Origin: Gordonia insulae
Lineage (GTDB): Bacteria; Actinomycetota; Actinomycetes; Mycobacteriales; Mycobacteriaceae
Assembly: GCF_003855095.1 (NCBI RefSeq)
Contig: NZ_CP033972.1
Location: forward strand, 3,844,001-3,908,000
Length of the DNA stretch: 64,000 nucleotides
Direction: 5' to 3'
Part shown: positions 60,326 to 64,000 of the stretch, one piece after another
Layout: every line of letters starts with the position of its first letter
How positions within the stretch are numbered: position 1 is the stretch's first letter
The notes under the pieces: generated by a model
What the model saw: the letters and a program-made list of their open reading frames with translations, nothing else
Database searches by the model: none
Told to the model about the DNA's origin: nothing
Translations under genes and position numbers: made by a program

Positions 60326-60979
60326 TCAGTTGCGGGAGACGTCGATCGGATGGCTTGCCAGCAGCGGCGTCGGCCATGGTTGCCGGCGCAGGACGCCGGC
60401 CCAGAGGTCGGTGGTGGTGGGTGCGAGCAGGTCCCTCGCGAGCGCGGACGCCAGCATCCAGCTGTCCTGCTCGAGCTCCCCGTCCAGCTGTCCGATGCCC
60501 CAGCCCGAGTACCCAGCGAACACCCGGACGCCCTCGAGCACCTCGGACAGCTCTTCGGGATCGCCGTCGAGATCGACCAGCACCACTCGCCCGTCGATCG
60601 GCCGCAGCGCGTCGTAGCCGGTGGCGTCGGCGCCGAGTTTCATCACGCCGAGACAGAGCGCGGCATCCTGCTTGACCGGCCCGCCGACGTACAGTGCGCG
60701 CGGCGTGGCCGCGAGATCCGACCACTGCGGCAGCAGATTGTGGACCGCCGTCTGGCTCATCCGGTTGAGCACCACACCCAGACTGCCGGCGTCGTTGTGC
60801 TCCATGACGTAGATGACCGTGCGGGCGAACGTCGGTTCGAGGAGATCGGTCGAGGCGAGGAGGAGCGTGCCCGGCCGGACTCGCCGGGAGGAGGAGGTGT
60901 CGCGTGCGGCATCGGGCGCGCCCTCCGAGTAGAACTCGGGGGTCGGGTCCTCTGAGTCGTCGCCGCCGGCCACCTTCAC
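60326..60979 (-). CDS. UPF0301 (YqgE/AlgH) protein
   Basis: The 217-residue protein matches UPF0301: PGTLLLASTDLLEPTFARTVIYVMEHNDAGSLGVVLNRMS near 36-75, LYVGGPVKQDAALCLG, VRVFAGYSGWGIGQLDGELEQDSWMLA and AGVLRRQPW. The GYSGWGPGQL-type motif is the family hallmark (here GYSGWGIGQL). Function is unknown; AlgH was linked to alginate regulation. It starts with GTG and is divergent from the MFS gene by 45 bases, the order of Rv0038 and Rv0037c in M. tuberculosis. Confidence 0.92.
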   Translation of the reverse strand: MKVAGGDDSEDPTPEFYSEGAPDAARDTSSSRRVRPGTLLLASTDLLEPTFARTVIYVMEHNDAGSLGVVLNRMSQTAVHNLLPQWSDLAATPRALYVGGPVKQDAALCLGVMKLGADATGYDALRPIDGRVVLVDLDGDPEELSEVLEGVRVFAGYSGWGIGQLDGELEQDSWMLASALARDLLAPTTTDLWAGVLRRQPWPTPLLASHPIDVSRN

Positions 60980-61024
60980 ATCATGGCATGGCTGGGCTGT
61001 CCAGGTCGGTAGTCTGGATCAGTG

Positions 61025-62356
61025 ATGTCTGGGTCGCCGCACGGCACCCCCGGTCTGCGGGGGTTCATCCACTCGCTGGGCCACTCTCCCGGGCTCGGGC
61101 GGCTCCTCGCGGTGCGACTCACCAGCCAGATCACCGACGGCGTCTTCCAGGCGGCCCTCTTCGGCGCGATCCTGTTCAACCCCGAACGACACGCCGACCC
61201 GCTGGCCATCGCCGGTGGTCTCGCGGTCCTGCTGCTCCCCTACTCCGTCATCGGTCCGTTCGCCGGCGCACTCCTCGATCATTGGGACCGCCGCAATGTC
61301 CTGATGTACGCCAACGTGATTCGCGGCGCACTGATCGCCCTGGTGGCGCTCTGTATCGCCACCGGGACAACCGACACCGTCGTCCTGATCGGCGCTCTCG
61401 CGGTGACCGGCGCAAGTCGATTCGTCGCGTCGGGTCTGTCCGCATCCCTGCCACACGTGGCTCACCGGGACGTGATCGTCGCGACGAACGCGCTGTTCAC
61501 CACCCTCGGAGCCGGCATGCTCGCCGTGGGTGCGGGCATCGCCGCGATGCTGCGCGCGTTGTTCGGTCCGGACAATTCGGGGAGTGCACTGACCACTCTC
61601 GGTGGGGTGGCGATCGCCCTCGTCGCCGCGACGGTGGCACACGGATTCGGGCGGCTGCAGTTGGGGCCCGACGAGCCCGACGATCCCGGCCGGTCGGCGT
61701 TCCACGCGGTCACCGTCGGCTTGCTGCACGGCGCCCGGGCGGTCGGCCACTCACGCACGGTGTCGGCCGCGCTGTCGGCGATCGGCGCGCACCGTCTGGT
61801 GTTCGGCATGAACACGCTCATGCTGCTGGTGCTGAGCAAGCACGCCGGACTCGGTGACGGGCTGGCCGGTGTCACCGTGGTCGCGGGGTTCACCGCCGGC
61901 GGCGCATTCCTCGCCGCGGTGGTCACCCCGTACTCGGTCGAGCGGTTCGGCAGGCGCATCACCCTGGTCACCGCTCTCCTCGTGGGCGCGGTCGCCGAAC
62001 TCTCCCTCCTCACCTTCAATGCCGTCGTCTTCTGCATCGGTGCGTTCGTGCTGGGCCTCATCGGCCAGGTGGCCAAGTTGTGCGGCGACGTCGCGATGCA
62101 GGTGGACATCGGCGACGCGGTCCGCGGTCAGGTGTTCTCCGTGCAGGACGCGGTGTTCAACATCGCCTACGTCGGTGCGGTCGCCCTTGCCGCGTTCGCC
62201 ATCCCGGAGAACGGGCGATCGATCGCGCTGGTGGTGCTGGGCACCGTGGTCTATCTGATCGGCGCGGTGGTGGTGCGATTGCTGCACACTCCACACCATC
62301 CGAGGCACCACACGGTCAACGACGATCGAATCGAGGCGAACGGTCGTCAAAGCTGA
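61025..62356 (+). CDS. MFS transporter (Rv0037c-like)
   Basis: The 443-residue protein has 12 predicted spans: LAVRLTSQITDGVFQAALFGAILF near 20-44, LLPYSVIGPFAGALLDHWDRRNVLMYANVIRGALIALVALC with the MFS motif A, and RITLVTALLVGAVAELSLLTF in the second half. The unusually conserved DGVFQAALFG is shared by the Rv0037c-type group, judged from memory. Start codons at 61022 (GTG) and 61025 (ATG) are adjacent. Its 3' end overlaps the convergent gene ending at 62316 by 41 bases. The substrate is unknown. Confidence 0.87.
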   Translation: MSGSPHGTPGLRGFIHSLGHSPGLGRLLAVRLTSQITDGVFQAALFGAILFNPERHADPLAIAGGLAVLLLPYSVIGPFAGALLDHWDRRNVLMYANVIRGALIALVALCIATGTTDTVVLIGALAVTGASRFVASGLSASLPHVAHRDVIVATNALFTTLGAGMLAVGAGIAAMLRALFGPDNSGSALTTLGGVAIALVAATVAHGFGRLQLGPDEPDDPGRSAFHAVTVGLLHGARAVGHSRTVSAALSAIGAHRLVFGMNTLMLLVLSKHAGLGDGLAGVTVVAGFTAGGAFLAAVVTPYSVERFGRRITLVTALLVGAVAELSLLTFNAVVFCIGAFVLGLIGQVAKLCGDVAMQVDIGDAVRGQVFSVQDAVFNIAYVGAVALAAFAIPENGRSIALVVLGTVVYLIGAVVVRLLHTPHHPRHHTVNDDRIEANGRQS

Positions 62357-62918
62357 CGTCGGCACGACCGTCGCCGTTCTCGTCGATCAGCACCCGGTCG
62401 TAGCGGCCATCGCCGTCCTCATCGATGTAGAGCCGCTGCGCGGTCGGGATCCCGGCCCGGCGTGAACCGATCACCTCGATGTCGGCCGTGCCATCGCCGT
62501 CGAGATCCTCCGATCGCACCACGACGGCGTCATTCGACGAGGGCGGGGCGGGCTGAATGGGCGGAGCACCGTGCTCGGGTACCGGGTCGGCGACCCGGCC
62601 CGGCGCGGGTGGGATCTCCGGCTCGTCTGCGGCAGGGTCCGGCGCGGGACCCGCGACCCGCTGCCCCCACACACCGGTGCCGGTGTCGCGGAAGAATTCG
62701 TCGGGCCTGCCGTCGTCGTCGCGATCGATGACGGCGACGTCGGCGCGACCGTCCCCGTCGGTGTCCCACATCGCGTCGTCGCGCTGTCCGTCGCCGTCGA
62801 AGTCCAGCGTGACCGCGTCGTCGGTGCCGTCGGAATCCAGATCGGCGTCGGCGGCCGACACCCACGACGTGGTGTGCCCGTCGCCCATCCCGAACAGGTA
62901 CTCGATGGCGGAATCCAT
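62316..62918 (-). CDS. Protein with Ca-binding DxDxDG repeats
   Basis: The 200-residue protein has at least six DxDxDG/DxNxDG-type loops: ADADLDSDGTDD, DFDGDGQRDD, DTDGDGRAD, DRDDDGRPD, DLDGDGTAD, DEDGDGRYD and DENGDGRAD. These are EF-hand-loop or thrombospondin-3/dockerin-like calcium motifs, in two blocks separated by a Pro-rich linker (PAPDPAADEPEIPPAPG). There is no signal peptide from the ATG at 62918, which is odd for a calcium-binding repeat protein and suggests a different start or a non-classical location. It overlaps the convergent MFS gene by 41 bases. I do not know its role. Confidence 0.75.
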   Translation of the reverse strand: MDSAIEYLFGMGDGHTTSWVSAADADLDSDGTDDAVTLDFDGDGQRDDAMWDTDGDGRADVAVIDRDDDGRPDEFFRDTGTGVWGQRVAGPAPDPAADEPEIPPAPGRVADPVPEHGAPPIQPAPPSSNDAVVVRSEDLDGDGTADIEVIGSRRAGIPTAQRLYIDEDGDGRYDRVLIDENGDGRADVSFDDRSPRFDRR

Positions 62919-63014
62919 AGTGTTTCGACGCAGCGGAGGGCGCTCGGGTTCCACCCCCTCGTGTGTCCGACCCGATGATCCGGCGGTCGACGCAGGCCGG
63001 TAGGTTCAGGGTCT

Positions 63015-64000
63015 ATGTATGTGAGCGAACTGGGTGAACAGTGGCGTCGTGCTCGCCTCCGCCCGGAGATCGTCCACCTCGATTCGGCGGCCGCGGGGCG
63101 GTCGTCTAACGCCGTGATCGGCAGCATCTCTGCACACCTCTGGCGTGAGACCGAACGCGGTTCCTATGTCGCCGCCGAGGATCGGGCAGACGAGATCGCC
63201 CGGGACAAACGGGATCTGGCATCGTTGATCGGCCATACCGCCGACGAACTCGCCTTCCGGGAGAGTGCTCGTGCGGCCCTGCGTGCGCTGCTCACCTACT
63301 GGAACCTGCCGATGTCGACGACGGTGTGGGTCGCCAAGAACGAGTTCGGACCCAATCTCGTCGAGTTCGAGCGACGCGGCTACGCGGTGCGTCCGCTACC
63401 CGACGCCGACCTCGCCGGCCACGTCGACACCGACGCCCTGGAGAACATGCTGCAGTTCGAGCAGCCCGATTTCATCCACGTCTGCCACGTCGGTTCGGCG
63501 TCGGGAGTGGTGCAACCGGTCACCCGGATCGTCGAGATCGCCCACGCCGCGGCTGTACCCGTGGTGATCGACATGGCCCAGTCGGCGGGACACACGCCGA
63601 CCGTGACGGGCGCCGACGTCGTCTACGGGACGAGCCGTAAATGGCTGACCGGCCCGCGCGGAGTGGGATTCGTCGCGGTCCGATCCGACGCGTTGCGACC
63701 CGTCGAGGTGGAGAGCTCCGAGGCGTTCGTGGCCGGTCGGCTCGGACTCGGCGTCGCCGTCTCCGAACTGCTGGCCATCGGTCAGCAGCGGGTGTTCCGG
63801 GAACTGGCGGCGATCGGCCGCTACACGCGCGAGCGTCTGGACGGGATCGGCAGCTGGGAGGTGCTCGAGCCGATCGACGAGCCGTCCGCCATCACCACCC
63901 TCGCGCCGCCACCCGGCTGGCAGACCGCCGACGTCGCGGCCGCCCGCGACAAGCTCTTCTCCCTGGGCATCCTGGTGACGGCCGCGGACTCCTGGCGCGC
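63015..64000 (+). CDS. egtE: Class V aminotransferase-fold PLP enzyme, EgtE-like (3' end outside window)
   Basis: The first 328 residues of a PLP enzyme are visible; the frame runs open to the window edge. ELGEQWRRARLRPEIVHLDSAAAGRSS at 5-31, GSYVAAE near 49-55, VIDMAQSAGHTPT with PLP-contact Asp186, and GTSRKWLTGPRGVGF with the PLP Lys209 match the EgtE branch of class V enzymes, which cut the C-S bond in the last step of ergothioneine synthesis in mycobacteria. Other egt genes are not in view, so this assignment rests on resemblance. The start is the ATG at 63015; a GTG at 63021 is close. Confidence 0.7.
   Translation, partial: MYVSELGEQWRRARLRPEIVHLDSAAAGRSSNAVIGSISAHLWRETERGSYVAAEDRADEIARDKRDLASLIGHTADELAFRESARAALRALLTYWNLPMSTTVWVAKNEFGPNLVEFERRGYAVRPLPDADLAGHVDTDALENMLQFEQPDFIHVCHVGSASGVVQPVTRIVEIAHAAAVPVVIDMAQSAGHTPTVTGADVVYGTSRKWLTGPRGVGFVAVRSDALRPVEVESSEAFVAGRLGLGVAVSELLAIGQQRVFRELAAIGRYTRERLDGIGSWEVLEPIDEPSAITTLAPPPGWQTADVAAARDKLFSLGILVTAADSWR

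Overview
The window looks like chromosome from a high-GC actinobacterium of the order Mycobacteriales, most likely Gordonia or a close relative. This is inference from base composition, GTG starts, a KstR-type steroid operator, an EgtE-like enzyme, a glucosylglycerate hydrolase, and gene orders recalled from Mycobacterium tuberculosis: Rv3689-Rv3695 (moxR2 cluster) at 36.0-44.2 kb, and leuS with the Rv0037c/Rv0038 neighbours at 48.7-62.4 kb. I see no rRNA, tRNA, CRISPR array, prophage or insertion sequence.

Layout. 0-9 kb: small secreted proteins, a methyltransferase, a DUF2254 membrane protein, a NarL-type two-component system and a type B carboxylesterase; a diverged 90-base element occurs twice (41-140 and 7853-7952). 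9-13 kb: a LysR/MFS divergon resembling E. coli ynfL-ynfM, a secreted toxin-like protein with a probable immunity partner, and a PIG-L deacetylase. 13-23 kb: acetaldehyde dehydrogenase with its DUF779 partner, a PatB-type C-S lyase, an LLM oxidoreductase, a TPM-domain protein, a second aldehyde dehydrogenase and a PhoX phosphatase with direct repeats resembling Pho boxes. 23-25 kb: a MarR-MFS operon. 25-31.5 kb: a five-gene catabolic operon (quinone oxidoreductase, TauD-type dioxygenase, BKACE enzyme, MFS permease, RBBP9-type hydrolase) divergent from an AraC-type regulator. 31.5-36 kb: glucosylglycerate hydrolase, SDR, a ketosteroid isomerase preceded by a perfect KstR box, a FadA6-like thiolase and a divergent HxlR regulator with two near-identical palindromes between them.

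36-44 kb holds the MoxR/DUF58/DUF4129/DUF4350 operon with SpoIIM-like and RDD proteins, interrupted by a RibD/DHFR-like gene. 44-48 kb: TetR, methyltransferase, secreted protein, acyl-CoA dehydrogenase and TfoX-N protein. 48.4-48.65 kb is an intergenic repeat carrying three 54-base tandem units, related to one at 13.0 kb. 48.7-62.4 kb: leuS, an SdpI-like protein, a SLC10-type transporter, an XRE-cupin regulator, a hydrolase, amt, a lower-GC two-gene module (AAA ATPase plus DUF4276-like Toprim-type protein, probably anti-phage defence), a CocE-type peptidase, YqgE/AlgH and an MFS permease. The window ends inside an EgtE-like PLP enzyme.

The best candidates for undescribed biology are the ATPase/DUF4276-like module (56309-58044), the toxin-immunity pair (11147-11934), the AraC-linked BKACE/dioxygenase operon, and the dispersed intergenic repeats. 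Families were assigned by recognising motifs by eye; no database search was possible.
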